Notes: generated by a model from the letters alone, not told the origin. 64,000 bases of DNA from Diphasiastrum complanatum (GCA_029204225.1 CM055096.1:58043600-58107599), one strand, 5' to 3'. Shown: positions 1 to 11,040, counted from the first letter of the stretch. Translations and numbers: made by a program.

Positions 1-519
1 AGACAAGGAAATCAATCCACATCTACATTCCACATTGCAGGAAAGTAAGCAAAAAATCTAATTAATCCACATTCACAACAAAACATGTGCATAGGAATTT
101 CACTCAAGAAGATAGCCATGAACAAGGAGCTTCTCAATTTCCAAATATACCTAGGGTTTTGTGTAGTTGTATTCGTTGTGTAACGCTCAAGGAACAAGAG
201 AATTCAAGGGTATGAGGTATTTTTTGAAATTGGTTGAAGATCAATTCCTATATTTGGATATAGGTTAGCCAGATAATCTTTTTGATTTTCTAACGAACAA
301 ACCTAGAAGCAAAAGACTTATTGGAGAGAAAGTTGATGGTATGGGACATCAATGATTCCAAGAGAATTTCTTGTGTGAGAATGATCTGTAGAGGAGTGGT
401 TAGTAATTACACTAACAAATAAATCCATTGGTTAAATGTTGGGGTATTTTTTGAAAATTCGAGCTTTAATTTGAATTCCAATAGGGTATTTCATAATTTA
501 CAAATCATGAAACTCTTAA
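1..519. other. AT-rich flank, no gene recognised
   Basis: No open frame here resembles a known protein, and no RNA gene or repeat unit was recognised. The stretch ends where the first copia LTR begins. Short open frames exist but look like chance. Confidence 0.4.
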
Positions 520-1173
520 TGCTATTTCTTACTTTTACTTAGTAAATGCAATTTGTTTGATATCTATGTGGATCCACATGTGTGAGGACCTGTCCACATG
601 TGTGAAATTTCACTCATAATATTCAGATCCATTGTACTTAGATTTTATTTGAGTCAAATGTCAAATCTCCTAAATTGTAGGAATCTAGAAGGTGTCACCA
701 CTAACCAACAATGGTGATGTGGAAAATTAGATAGATCTTATCCAAAGTGGATATGGATGCATACAATGAGCTATCCCACACGTGTTGGAAGCAACCTAGA
801 GAGAGATTATGATGATTGTGTACTTGATCCATGATGGATCCATTGTGAGGTTAATGATGAGAAACATTGATTTGGGAGGAATCTTGTGTTTTCACTCTAT
901 TAAGCAAGTTCTTTGTGAATGTATGCTTAGGATCTGATAAAGTAAAACTATTTGATGTTATCAAGCCATACACTTGTTGTACTTCACGCCGTACTTCACA
1001 CGTGTGAATCCATTTGATCATTATCTTTGGTTGTTCTTGCTTGGATGTGTAAAAATTGTCAAGTAAAAGCTAGTTTTGGGTGCTAGTTTGAAGATTGATC
1101 AACATTCAAGTTGCCAATCACTCTTATTGATCTTTTATAGATCAAAATGACTCCATTATTATAATTTTTGACA
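520..1173 (+). repeat. 5' LTR of copia element A
   Basis: A 654-bp direct repeat of 9022-9666, ending TTGACA directly before a primer-binding site. It starts TGCTATTT, where the 3' copy starts TGTTAGATTT. It carries CACATGTGTG at 575 and a perfect CACACGTGTG at 997. Shared details, such as the wording around GTATGCTTAGGATCTGATAA, make it closer to the 9022 LTR than to the related LTR at 4393. I therefore infer that 520 and 9022 are the two ends of one element. No matching target-site duplication was found. Confidence 0.8.
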
Positions 1174-1186
1174 TGGTATTAGAGCC
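1174..1186 (+). other. Primer-binding site of element A
   Basis: TGGTATTAGAGCC lies immediately after the LTR. It matches the plant initiator-Met tRNA-complementary site TGGTATCAGAGCC except for C to T. It marks the first internal base and the plus orientation. Confidence 0.8.
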
Positions 1187-1792
1187 AAGTCTAAGAGCTT
1201 TGATAATGATCTCTTCATTTTGCACAAAGCATTGGTGCTAAAATCAATTTGAAGAAGGGCAACTCTAACCAATAGTTTACTTGAAGATTTGAAGTTCAAA
1301 TGAGTGTGTAAAGTTCAAGTGTACTTCCCACATGTGTGAGAGGCTGCTGGAATTGTACTTTCACCTTATCTATGTGATTTTTCCATATTTGTGCTTCAAA
1401 GAAATTTGTGAGAGTGAAACTAGTGATTTGCTTTGTAAAAATCCATTGATCTCATTGTAGTTTTGATGTGAAATGGTGTTAGATGAATGATAAACCTCTA
1501 AATAATTGAGAGTGATTTTTTAGGCTTATGCTCATTTAGTTCTAGAGAGAGACTAAATCCATTCCAAACACCATAGGGAGGCATTGGCACTTCCAAGAGT
1601 CAAATTAAAATTTTCCAAGAGGATAGTATGTGTAGAATTTTATTTCCCAAGTCTTTTTGAGTTTAAGATCATTATAGATGTTACTTATTGAGTTTTGTGA
1701 GATTCAAGTGAGTAGCTTTGTGGCTAAATTCTGAGAAAGAGAGAAGAGAGAGCCTTTAAATAGTACATTTGTTGTACTTGTTACTAGTGAAA
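1187..1792 (+). other. Untranslated leader of copia A
   Basis: About 600 bp between the primer-binding site and the gag ATG. It has no open frame and is shared in outline with the leader of element B (5073-5675), for example the CTTCCAAGAGTCAAAT stretch. This is typical of a copia 5' untranslated region. Confidence 0.6.
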
Positions 1793-2625
1793 ATGGGTTC
1801 AATTGGAGCATATCTTCTTGAAGCTAGTGAAAGGTTGAATTCAAGTAACTATTCAATCTAGAAAGTAAGAATGGAGTCACTTCTAGTGCTCCAAGATTTG
1901 TATGATCTTGTTCTTGGTGAAGAGGAAGAGCCTCAAGGAGGACAAGATCTAGTGAAGTACAAGAAGAGATCTAGTCTAGCATTACATTGTCTTAAAATGA
2001 ATGTTAATAATGTTCCTGCACTTACTAAGGGTTTGCTTAGTGTAGGACAATTGATGGATGATGGTTTAGATGTCCATTTTAAGCAAGGTGTTTGCTCCAT
2101 TATGACGAATGACAGTTGCATTGTAAAGGGATTCAAGCAAGGGAGGCTATTTAAGCTTGATGCTAATGTATTTCTTGGAGTGTGAACATGGCTAAGGAGG
2201 AGCTTAATCAAATGGAGCTTTGGCATAAGAGGTTGGGCCATCCCAACTTCAAATCAATGGAGATGCTTTGCACAAAGGATCTTGCACTCAGCCTTCCAAA
2301 GACATTTTCAAAGTGCGGAAAGAGTTGTGAGGCTTGTAGCCTCTCAAAGGCACACAAGCTACCATTTGCTAACTCTTCCACTAGATCTTCTAAGGCATTT
2401 GATCTCATTCATAGTAATGTGCACTCTTTTTCTAAAGAATCTAAAGGAGGTGCATTAATGTATGTATCTTTTATTGATGATTACTCTAGATACACTTGGA
2501 TTGAACTTTTGGATTCCAAAAAAAAGTGTTCGAGTCGTTTGTAAGTTTCAAAACTCTAGTTGAGAATCAACTTGATGCTAAAGTAAAAATATTGAGGTGT
2601 GAACTTGAAGTGAAGGTCTACTAAT
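1793..2625 (+). pseudogene. Copia A: gag start fused to GAG-pre-integrase and integrase N-terminus
   Basis: The ATG at 1793 opens the family's Gag (MGSIGAYLLEASERL). A Trp codon has become TAG at 1859. Near 2010 the Gag frame jumps into the region just after the protease (LLSVGQLMDDGLDVHF), so most of Gag, the zinc knuckle and the protease are deleted. The GAG-pre-integrase zinc-binding part follows (LWHKRLGH, then paired Cys in SCEACSLSK), then the integrase core start (SFIDDYSRYTW). There are frameshifts near 2180 and in the A-run at 2518-2525. The frame ends around LRC, just before the usual DNGGEY, where foreign sequence begins. The remnant cannot make a functional product. Confidence 0.85.
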
Positions 2626-3002
2626 TTCTAAAGCCCCGACTTTAAATGTTGTGACGTAAAAAGAACAAATCAACAAAACACTGTTGAATAAAACCAAAAA
2701 GAACTCAAAGCTTAGTGAAGAAATTCAACATTCAATCACATAAGCATTCATTCATGAGACTTGCTGAGGGGTCAAGATGGGGACCCCGCGCCCCCCTCCG
2801 AAGGATTTTCTTTTCAATTATGCAAGATCAAATGGCCCAAGGCCAAATACATATACAGTAGTTTGGGAAGATGGATTCTTAAATCTTTACATCAACCAAA
2901 TGTTAACAAATTTTGGATCTTAAAGAATCTTATACCAAGAAAAGTGGTTTCTTATGACATGCAAAAGCTTATTGATCAAGAAAAGAGCATGCATAGGCAT
3001 TC
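2626..3002. other. Unrecognised insert in element A
   Basis: No family was recognised. It includes a short GC-rich patch near 2772-2800 (GGGGACCCCGCGCCCCCC), strikingly unlike the AT-rich surroundings. It separates the broken integrase of element A from a minus-strand gypsy fragment. Confidence 0.3.
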
Positions 3003-3390
3003 GACATTAGATGGCATGACATGCATGAATCAAATCTGACATGCAAACTTCAATTCCAACATGCGTCTGAACCTTTGAAAAGGTGTCTTGATAATCCAAC
3101 ACAAATTCATCTAAAGCAAATATCTTTTCTTTAGTCCTTAATATAGGAGGCACAATAGGTTTTCCATACATTACTTCAAAAGGTGCTTTACCAGTAGAAG
3201 AATGAACTGTGTTATTGTAAGCAAATTTTAGAATAGGGAGATAGTGTTCCCATTGAGCCTTTTGATCACTTACATAATTTCTCAACAAATCTCCATGGTA
3301 ATATGTTCCCAGGGAGCTTCAGGAATAGGCAAGGGATGAAGTAATCCTGGAGTTTTTAATCCTCGCTCATCTTTATTGTGTTGACAAACT
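3003..3390 (-). pseudogene. Ty3/gypsy integrase fragment
   Basis: Read on the minus strand, 3390 to about 3300 gives a CQ...GLL.PLPIPE.PWE block, the approach to a gypsy integrase core. Then 3288 to 3007 gives WEHYLPILKFAYNNTVHSSTGKAPFE-type sequence, the conserved end of that core. The catalytic stretch between the two blocks is missing. The piece is a decayed scrap within copia sequence and is not transcribed as a gene on any visible evidence. Confidence 0.75.
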
Positions 3391-3391
3391 A

Positions 3392-3735
3392 TGTGGAAAA
3401 AATACAAAAAGGACCAAGAGTGGATCCTAATCTAATCCTCAAGAGGGATTGGTTGTCAGATTACTTGATCTATCAATCTACTTCAGATTAAGATCAATCT
3501 AGATCAATTCTAGACACAAAATCCTAACAAGAACAATCATTTATTGAAGGTAAGTGTACTTTATGGTTTCACACGTGTGAAACACTGTCTGAGTATGAAA
3601 TCCAACCTGAAAATCAAGTACACATTGATAGAACCTCAAAACAATCAAAACAAATGTAGACAAATGGAGAGAATCACTCAAAATTGCTTCCAAAACCAAG
3701 ATTGTGTCTCACAATGATTATGGCCAAATGTGGCT
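3392..3735 (-). repeat. Truncated copia LTR, minus orientation
   Basis: It begins TGTGGAAAAAATAC and continues with AGGACCA..TGGATC and CAAGAGGGATTGG, the same order of short blocks seen at the PBS-proximal end of the LTRs at 13440 and 17735. It contains a perfect CACACGTGTG at 3570. Only one end is recognisable. It is probably a solo or truncated LTR of the D/K family. Confidence 0.55.
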
Positions 3736-4392
3736 CTATATATAGAATCTGTAAAAAAAACATGTTAAAAATACTTTCGATGTTTTCAAAATGTTGTGGA
3801 TTCAACATAACTAGCAACGAATGCAATATACAATCTACTTCTGAAAAGTTAATTTGGACTATTAGAAATCATAATTATTTATTTACGCAATTTGTTCACG
3901 ATTGGAAAATTTTGATTTGTTGAATTTTATCGAAAAGTTCAATTTGTTTGGCATGGTGTACTGATTTTTTTAGTCAATATGCATGTTTTTGTATTGATTT
4001 TTTGTTTACAACCGGAATATTTATATTCTTCAATTTAAACAATCACTTCTCTCAGTTTGAGCATTAGAGGAGTTACAAACTCCAAAAGGGCCGTATAAGA
4101 AATGCCATGTAGGACAAAACAAAATCACTGGATTTCGGAAATTCGATGGACTTTCAGGTCCACTTTAGCTTACCTTTACCAATAATGTGTAGTTAACATG
4201 AGACTATTATGACACATGCAGCTGCGACTTCAAGAACCTATGATGCTCATTAAGTAACTTTTCAAATTTGAAAATGAAATTGTGTCTCTCATTTTAACTA
4301 GAGAGAAAAGAACCATAGAATATCTGATTTTTTATGATCTGTCATTTGTTAGTTGCAGAGATGTCTCAGTTTCATCTACATATTGTCCTCCC
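3736..4392. other. AT-rich stretch, no gene recognised
   Basis: No coding similarity, RNA gene or clear repeat was found. It lies between the truncated minus-strand LTR and the 5' LTR of element B. Confidence 0.4.
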
Positions 4393-5059
4393 TATTAGAA
4401 TTTAGCAATTTTCACATGGTTTTTGCAATGTATTTGACATCTATGTGGATCCACACGTGTGAGGACATGTCTACACGTGTGAAATGACACTTGTAATATT
4501 CAGATCCATTTCATTTAGCTTTCATTTGAGTCAAATATGAAATCTCCTCAATTATAGAAGTTAGGTCCTAGATTGTAGGAATCTAGAAGGTCAACACAAA
4601 CCACCAATGGATGATGTGGCAAATGAGATAGATCTTATCCAAAGTGCATATGGATGAGTATAATGAGCTGTCCCACATGTGCTGGATGCAGCTTAGAGAA
4701 AGATTATGGTGATTGTGTACTTGATCCATGATGGATCCATTGTGAAGCTAATGATGAGAAATATTGGTTTGTGAAGCAATCTTGTGATTTTCACTCTCTT
4801 TAGCACTTTCTTTGTGAATGAGTGCTTAGTATTTCACAGTAAACTAATTCTCTATAATCGGGCCATACAGTAGCAATACTTCACTCGTGTGAAGCCTTGG
4901 ATCATCATCTTTTGATTGTTGTTGCTTGGAATCACAAAAATTGTCAACTAGAAGCTAGAATTGGAAGCTAGTCTTGATGTAGATCAAGATCCCAAGCTAC
5001 CAATCACTCTTTGTGATCATTTGTAGATCAAATTCAGTCCAAAACTCTGAAATTTGACA
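4393..5059 (+). repeat. 5' LTR of nested copia element B
   Basis: Same family as 520-1173 and 9022-9666 but more diverged. It ends TTTGACA before a primer-binding site. It contains two palindromes spaced about 20 bp apart: CACACGTGTG at 4452 and ACACGTGT near 4473. The left edge is approximate. No 3' LTR for B was found, so B is a truncated insertion inside element A. Confidence 0.75.
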
Positions 5060-5072
5060 TGGTATTAGATCA
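5060..5072 (+). other. Primer-binding site of element B
   Basis: TGGTATTAGATCA directly follows the LTR. It is a decayed initiator-Met tRNA-complementary site that fixes the plus orientation of B. The untranslated leader follows to 5675. Confidence 0.65.
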
Positions 5073-5675
5073 GTCAAAGAGCTTTGATGATGATCCAAAT
5101 CTCTTCATTTTGGTAAAAGCATTGGTGCTATCATTTTGAAGTAGGGCGACCTTAACCAATAATTTACTTGTGAAGTAGAAGTTCAAATAAGAGTGTAAAC
5201 TTCAAATGTACTTTTCACATGTGTGAGAGGTGCTGGAGTTGTACTTTCACCAAATCTAATTGATTTTTCAATATTTGAGCTTCCAACAATTAGTGAAGAG
5301 TGAAACTAATGATTTGCTTTGTGAATTTCCATTGATCTCATTATAGATTTGATGTGGAATGGTGGTAGATGTTTGTTAAACCTCCAAATAATTGAGAGTG
5401 AGTTTTGAGGCTTATGTTTTTAGTTCAAGAGTGAAGCTAAAATCCATTCTAAACACCATAGGAAGGCATTGGCACTTCCAAGAGTCAAATCCAAGTTTTC
5501 CAATTGAATAGTTTGTGTAGAATTTGATTCCTATCTTCCTTTGAGTTTAAGATCATTGTAGATCTTGCTTCTTGAGTTAAGAGATATTCAAGAGAGTAGC
5601 CTTGAGGCTAAATTCTGAAAAGTGAATAGGAAGTCTTGAATAATGCATTTGTTGTACTTGTTATTAGTAAAAAAA

Positions 5676-5785
5676 ATGGGATCAATTGGAGCCTATCTTC
5701 TTGAAACTAGTGAGAGGCTAAATTCAAGTAATTATTCAATATGGAAAGTAAGAATGGAGTCACTTCTAATCACAAGATTTCTCCA
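5676..5785 (+). pseudogene. Copia B: first codons of gag
   Basis: The ATG at 5676 opens MGSIGAYLLETSERLNSSN..WKVRMESLL, near identical to the Gag start of element A but with the Trp intact. After about 33 codons the frame runs into an inverted LTR fragment and is lost. No other coding part can be assigned to B. Confidence 0.75.
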
Positions 5786-5878
5786 CAAACCAATGTTTCT
5801 CATCATTAGCTTCACAATGGATCCATCATGGATCAAGTACACAATCACCCTGAATCTCTCTCTAAGCTGCATCCAGCT
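5773..5878 (-). repeat. Inverted fragment of B's own LTR inside gag
   Basis: The reverse complement of this stretch matches about 4680-4790 of B's 5' LTR with few changes (GGATCCATCATGGATCAAGT is shared). About 105 bp of LTR is thus present in opposite orientation, about 1 kb downstream of its source. This fits self-integration or template switching during reverse transcription, or later repair. Confidence 0.75.
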
Positions 5879-6856
5879 AGGTTTGTGATTAAACATGTCA
5901 ATGTGATTCAGCCTAAATTTAGAAGGCTTTATTTGTGAGACATTTGTGTGTTATAAAGTGCTTTTGGTTCAGTATAGGTGGATTCACCCTTCTTAAGAAA
6001 ATTTCTTTTTCAAACAAATTTGCACTTCAACTTGAAATTTTTTAATGAAATTAAAGGCCACATTCTCCTTTCATTACTTCATGGGCTCTTTTCATTGCTT
6101 ATCCAAGGGCAGATTAAGATCTAACAGCTCACGTTGAACCCAGTCAACGAGATCTTGTCCATCAATCGTTTGGAGACCCAATCCAACAATGATCATTGCG
6201 TTTGGAGGTAAGTTCTTGGAGCCGCGCACTCCCTCAATACACTAAGTACTTTTAGATGCTATGGGCCACAAGATCTGGCTACGTGCGACTATCCGTGACC
6301 TCCTTCTCCTCCTTCCTCAAGCTATCAAGCTCCCTTGGCTATGGCAGAAGGGTTTTAGCTGACCAAAAAAACTGATCAAAGTGCTCTCTCTTGGTCGCGA
6401 CTATTCATGGCTGCTTGGCTATTGACTTTCCACACTAGGGTGCCCATGCTCAATGTTTTACAGCTACAAAAAATGTGTATTATTGAGAGAAATCTCCTTC
6501 TTTCTCCTACTAACCCTAGCACATGAAAAAACAAGAGATTCTTAATCTTTTGACAATCTCTTTTTGGGATTTTTCTGGCAGTCTCCTACACCACTGAGGT
6601 CGGCCTACTGCAAGCTGCTCTTTGCTTCAAACCACTCTGAAAACGGCATCCAAACAAGTGCATATTGGGCACAAATGCCAAGCAGGCTCAAAAAATAACA
6701 ATTTTTGATTTTTCTCTTAGATTAAGCTAAAGTCTTTATCTTGAAGCTTGAATTCTACTACACCTGCGAACGATTTCTTGCGTGACTAACCATAAATGAT
6801 TCTTCGAATTTTCTCAAAATTCAGCTTCCAGCTAACATTGAACTACACCACTCCCA
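5879..6856 (-). other. Internal region of a minus-strand LTR element, unidentified
   Basis: This lies on the internal side of the primer-binding site at 6857-6869. It is richer in G+C than the neighbours. I recognise no Gag or Pol motif on either strand. Near 6080-6200 the minus strand reads openly for a few dozen codons before a stop, but matches nothing I know. It could be the leader of a truncated retrotransposon or captured host DNA. Confidence 0.4.
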
Positions 6857-6869
6857 GGCTCTGATACCA
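6857..6869 (-). other. Primer-binding site, minus strand
   Basis: GGCTCTGATACCA on the plus strand is the exact complement of TGGTATCAGAGCC, the initiator-Met tRNA site. It abuts the LTR starting at 6870 and shows that the element reads to the left. Confidence 0.8.
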
Positions 6870-7209
6870 TGTTGAGAATCTTATTGGCAATATACTTAGC
6901 TAATTTGTAAGCAATCTATCATTAATCAGATAAGCAAAAAAGAGAGATCACACACCAACCCAAGAGAACACTATTGAACTGTATTAACAAAAGAGACTTA
7001 AGGGTACATATACAGAGTCTATTTTTTGTGAGGTACCATTGCATGGTAGTTCGGTCCCCGTTACGGGACGTGTGTCCTAACTTTACACTACTTGTGTCAT
7101 TAAGCTGGCACTCATGCACACTATTACATAAGCAGTAAACAACTCAAAACACTGCTAAAAGCGGAAAGTCATAAACTGTAAGAGAAACTCGGGCTTACTT
7201 ATTCGAACA
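6870..7209 (-). repeat. 340-bp LTR of an unrelated minus-strand element
   Basis: In element orientation it starts TGTTCGAATAAG and ends GATTCTCAACA, giving canonical TG...CA ends with TGTT/AACA inverted tips, and is directly followed by a perfect primer-binding site. Its length and sequence differ from all other LTRs in the window, and it lacks the CACACGTGTG palindrome. Only one copy is present, so the element is truncated on its left. Confidence 0.7.
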
Positions 7210-9007
7210 CATTTGATGAAGGTACCTACTACAAGATGAATGAAAGTGCTACTAATACCTCTTATGTCAAGGATCTTGCAAGATTTGAGGAGGAGCCTTC
7301 ATATGATTAAGATCTTGAGGATCCACCTCAAGACCCGAGAGCTCCAAGAAGATCTACAAGAAGGAAGGCTGAGCCATCAAGGCTCACCTATGTTGACAAA
7401 GGTGAACAAAGGGAAGATCTTCATTTTCTTACCTCTTATACTTTTTTTACATCTATACTTGATGAGCCGAGTTGCTTTGAAGATGCTATGGAGTCACATG
7501 AATGGAGGGATGCCATGCAAAAGGAGTATGATTCTCTTATGAAGAATCATACATGGAAGCTTGTGGATCTTCCTCATGGAAGAAGACCACTTGAGTGCAA
7601 ATGGATCTATAGATTGAAGTACAACCAAGAAGGAAGCATCAACAAATATAAAGCAAGGCTAGTGGCAAAGGGGTTCTTGCAAACCAAGGGAGTAGATTTT
7701 GATAAAACTTTTGCTCCTGGCGGCTAAACTAGTTTCTATAAGGTTGATCATTTCTCTTGCAACTACTTTCAATTGGCCTCCTTTTCAGCTTAATGTGATA
7801 ATGCCTTTTTAAATGGCTATTTGGAAGAGGAGGTCTTCATGAGGCAACCTGAGGGCTTCATCAAGGAAGATCAAGAAGGAAAAGTATGCTTGTTGTTAAG
7901 AAGCCTTTATGGGCTTAAGCAAGAGAGCTTGGTACTCTAGGTTGAATGCCTTCTTAACCTCTATTAATTTTGTTGTAAGTGCTTATGAACCTTCTTTGTA
8001 CTTAAGATTCAATGCTGATAAGATCCTCATTCTCATTTTGTATATAGATGACATTATCCTTAGTGGTAATGATCATGATGGTATAGAAGAAGTGAAAATA
8101 GCATTGTCTAGAGAGTTCAAGATGGTGGATCTTGGTGTTCTTCATTTCATAATAGGAATATAAGTATCAAGAGAAAAAGATTTGAGTTCTATTTTTCAAC
8201 CAAATATGCATCTTCTATCTTAGAGAAGTTTGAAATGAAAGATTGTAAAGGAGTAGATACTCCTATGGAGCAAAATGTGAAAGTCTCTAATGGTGATGAT
8301 GAAGCATCCTTTGAGGGCATCACACTATATAGAAGACTTATAGGCTCCCTAATCTATCTTACCATAACTAGACCTGATCTAAGTTATAGTGTTGGTAAGC
8401 TTAGCCAATCTATGCAAAATCCATTCGTTTGTCATTGGAAAAATGCTAAAAGGGTGTTGAGGTACATCACGGCCACCAAGAGCTTTGGCATTTTGTATCA
8501 TGGATATAACCTTGCTTTGAGGGCATATTCAGATGCTAATTTTGTAGGTGATAAGGTGGATAGGAAGTCTGCAAGTGCTTTTTCTACCTTCCTTTGTGAT
8601 GGCATAGTGTCTTGGCTTTCCAAAAAGCAAGACACAATATCTCTATTTTCAACCGAGTCGGAATACAAGGCCTTAACATCAACAACCAAGGAGGTCTTGT
8701 GGTTAAAGAGGCTATTGTGGAGCTACAAGTCATGGAGGCTAAGGAGAAGCCAATCATATATTGTGACAACCAATCAAGCCAAGCATTAGCAACCGATCCC
8801 ACATTCCATGCAAGGTGCAAGCACATAGAGATTGCTCACCATTTTGTGAGGGAAAAGATCCAAGCAAAGGAGATCAAGTTGCAACATGTATCTTTTTCAG
8901 ATTGCCTTGCTGGTCTACTCACTAAAGCCTTGCCAAATGCTTCATTTATCAAGTTAAGATCAGCCTTAGGTGTTGTAGATAGATGTACCATAGATGTATC
9001 AAAGTAA
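7210..9007 (+). pseudogene. Copia A: connector, reverse transcriptase and RNase H
   Basis: This resumes element A. First comes the integrase-RT connector (RRSTRRKAEPSRLTY), then the RT start (DAMQKEYDSLMKNHTWKLVDLP), with a frameshift near 7725. The RT active site is LYIDDIILSGND near 8038-8075, so the YxDD motif survives. RNase H follows (AYSDANFVGD, STESEYKAL, CDNQSSQAL), with a frameshift near 8700, and ends at 9007 in a purine-rich tract. Several further stops and frameshifts lie between 7727 and 7930. No Pol could be made. It is separated from its integrase half by about 4.6 kb of nested DNA. Confidence 0.9.
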
Positions 9008-9021
9008 AAACTGAGGAGCAG
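9007..9021 (+). other. Polypurine tract of element A
   Basis: AAAAACTGAGGAGCA lies directly upstream of the 3' LTR's TG, the expected plus-strand primer position. Confidence 0.65.
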
Positions 9022-9666
9022 TGTTAGATTTTACAATTTTTACCTTGTAAATGCAATTTGTTTGATGTCTATGTGGATCCACACGTGTGAGGACCTGTAT
9101 ACACGTGTAAAATGTCACTCATAATATTCAAATCCATTGTACTTAGATTTTATTTGAGTCAAATGTCAAATCTTCTAAATTGTAGGAGTTATCTCCTAGA
9201 TTATAGGAATCTAGAAGGTCAACATTAACCACCAATGGTGATGTGGCAAATCAGATAGATTTTATCCAAAGTGGATATGGATGAGTACAATTAGCTATCC
9301 CACACGTGTTGGAAGTAGCCTAGAGAGAGATTATGATGATTGTGTACTTGATCCATGATGGATCCATTATGAGGTTAATGATGAGAAACATTGATTTGGG
9401 AGCAATCTTGGTGTTTCCACTCTATTAAGCAAGTTTTTCGCGAATGTATGCTTAGGATCTGATAAGTAAACTTATTTGCTATTAGCAAGCTGTACACTTG
9501 CTGTACTTCGTGTGAAGCCATTTGATCATTATCTTTGATTGTTCTTCTTGGATGTGTAGAAATTGTCAAGTAAAAGCTAGTTTTGGGTGCTAGTTTGAAG
9601 ATTGATCAACATTCAAAATTCCAATCACTCTTATTAATCTTTTGTAGATCAAAATGAGTTTTGACA
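9022..9666 (+). repeat. 3' LTR of copia element A
   Basis: 645 bp, TGTTAGATTT ... TTTTGACA. It is the closest partner of the LTR at 520. It keeps a perfect CACACGTGTG at 9080 and a decayed neighbour (ACACGTGTAA) near 9102. No 5-bp target duplication matches the 5' flank, which suggests loss or rearrangement of a flank. Confidence 0.8.
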
Positions 9667-9904
9667 ATAGGATCTGTGAGGGGTTGATTAAGTGAAAGAA
9701 ATTTGGTGGCAAGAGGTAAGTGGGTTGGAAAACTCATGAGAGAGAATGTGTTCTTAGTCTCAGAGATGTCCCAGATATGTTATTTACTCAAGAGAAATAT
9801 AGTTATTTTGTAGCTGAGTTACAAGATTCTCAATGAGATATGAGAGTAACATATGCGGATTTTGGAGGAATCTACCAGATAAGGACATATGTGTTTATGT
9901 ACTG
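9667..9904. other. Unassigned stretch before copia C
   Basis: No motif was recognised. It may be the decayed gag part of element C, whose protease-proximal region becomes recognisable from about 9905. Confidence 0.3.
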
Positions 9905-10300
9905 GGTCATAGTCATATTTCTTTACTTCTTTGGTCACTTATGATGGAGCCAAGAAAGCAATTCACATGGCCAATGGTGGTGAGTGTGTGATTGAAGGTA
10001 TTGGTTCAATTCCTATTTTTCATTCTACTAATAAGAAATCAAGACTTGATGGTGTTCTTTACATTCCTTTACTTTCAAAGAATTTTCTAAGTGTTGGTCA
10101 AATGATAGAGAAATGATACATGGCAAAGTCCTGTGGTGATGCTTGTTTCATTACAAAGGAAGAAATCTTGGTTGCTAGGGGCAATAGACAAGGTAGACTT
10201 TTCAAGCTTGATGCTTTTGTTATGGCTAACAAAAAGGATAATGGAAAAGGAGATTGGTCTCAAATTTCCAAAGTTACCTTTTAGCATCAATAAGATTGGT
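9905..10300 (+). pseudogene. Copia C: post-protease and GAG-pre-integrase remnant
   Basis: After a decayed protease motif (TGS-stop-S where DSGxSSH is expected) the frame gives YFFTSLVTYDGAKKAIHMAN and LSKNFLSVGQMIEK. This is the conserved stretch between the copia protease and integrase, close to the same part of element E (63400-63100). A stop near 10114 and a frameshift precede ARGNRQGRLFKLDAF. No integrase follows; unfamiliar sequence takes its place. Confidence 0.75.
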
Positions 10301-11040
10301 GGATCTTATGCAAAGTCTAAAAAGCTTCCTTATGCTAGATCTAGGGCAAGATCTAATATGCTTCTTGGAGATGTTCATCTTTGTGCTAACTTGGCTAGTC
10401 TTGAGGATAGTGATGGTGTCTCAATGGTCCTTCATGGCAAGTGAAAGCATGCAAAAGGTAAGGAAAGAGCTAACTTCATCAATGGAGGTGAAGGTTCTTC
10501 CTTGGAAAATATTGTTGTTAATGATTTCTTTGATCATATGGAAAAAGATGTTGCTAGGTGCATTCATGAAGGAGATGGTTCTTCTACATTCTTTTGTGAT
10601 GAGTCCAAGAAAGTCATTTTTGTAGCAAGTGGAGTCACATGTCTTCATAAAGAGAGTAGATCAAATGGTTCTATCATGAGACTTGGAGAGGGAGATAGTC
10701 ACAAGTCAAGGACAAAGTTGGAGGAGACAAGCAAGCAAATGGCCATCACTCACATTTATTGTTTGGTTGCTGTAATTTTTCAGAGAGTTCAAAGTTTGAA
10801 ACATGGAGGAATCATTTCATTCACATTCTATTTGGTTCTTCATGTTCTAGTTATATCTTGATGTGTAAAATTGATGTAAGAAATAGTGAAGCATCCAATT
10901 TGGACACTATTCTCTATATCAATTATGAAAGATACTTTATAGCCTTAGAAAGGAGATCTATAGTTAGGATGGAGATCATTCTAAAGTTGGATCAAAGTTC
11001 TATTGTCAAAACTATGCCAAAACTAGTTGAAGAGGGAGTC
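10301..11040 (+). other. Copia C: non-canonical internal region ending in a copia 3' tail
   Basis: Where integrase, RT and RNase H should be, there are only short open frames, the best at 10502-10861, with no motif I know. The last part does read KTMPKLVEEGV before a stop at 11041, matching the Pol C-terminal tail KSMLKLVEEGV of element E. The polypurine tract GAAGAGGGAG follows. The region is thus bracketed by real copia ends but has lost or replaced pol. An 80-bp piece (10778-10858) recurs at 11748-11822. Confidence 0.5.
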
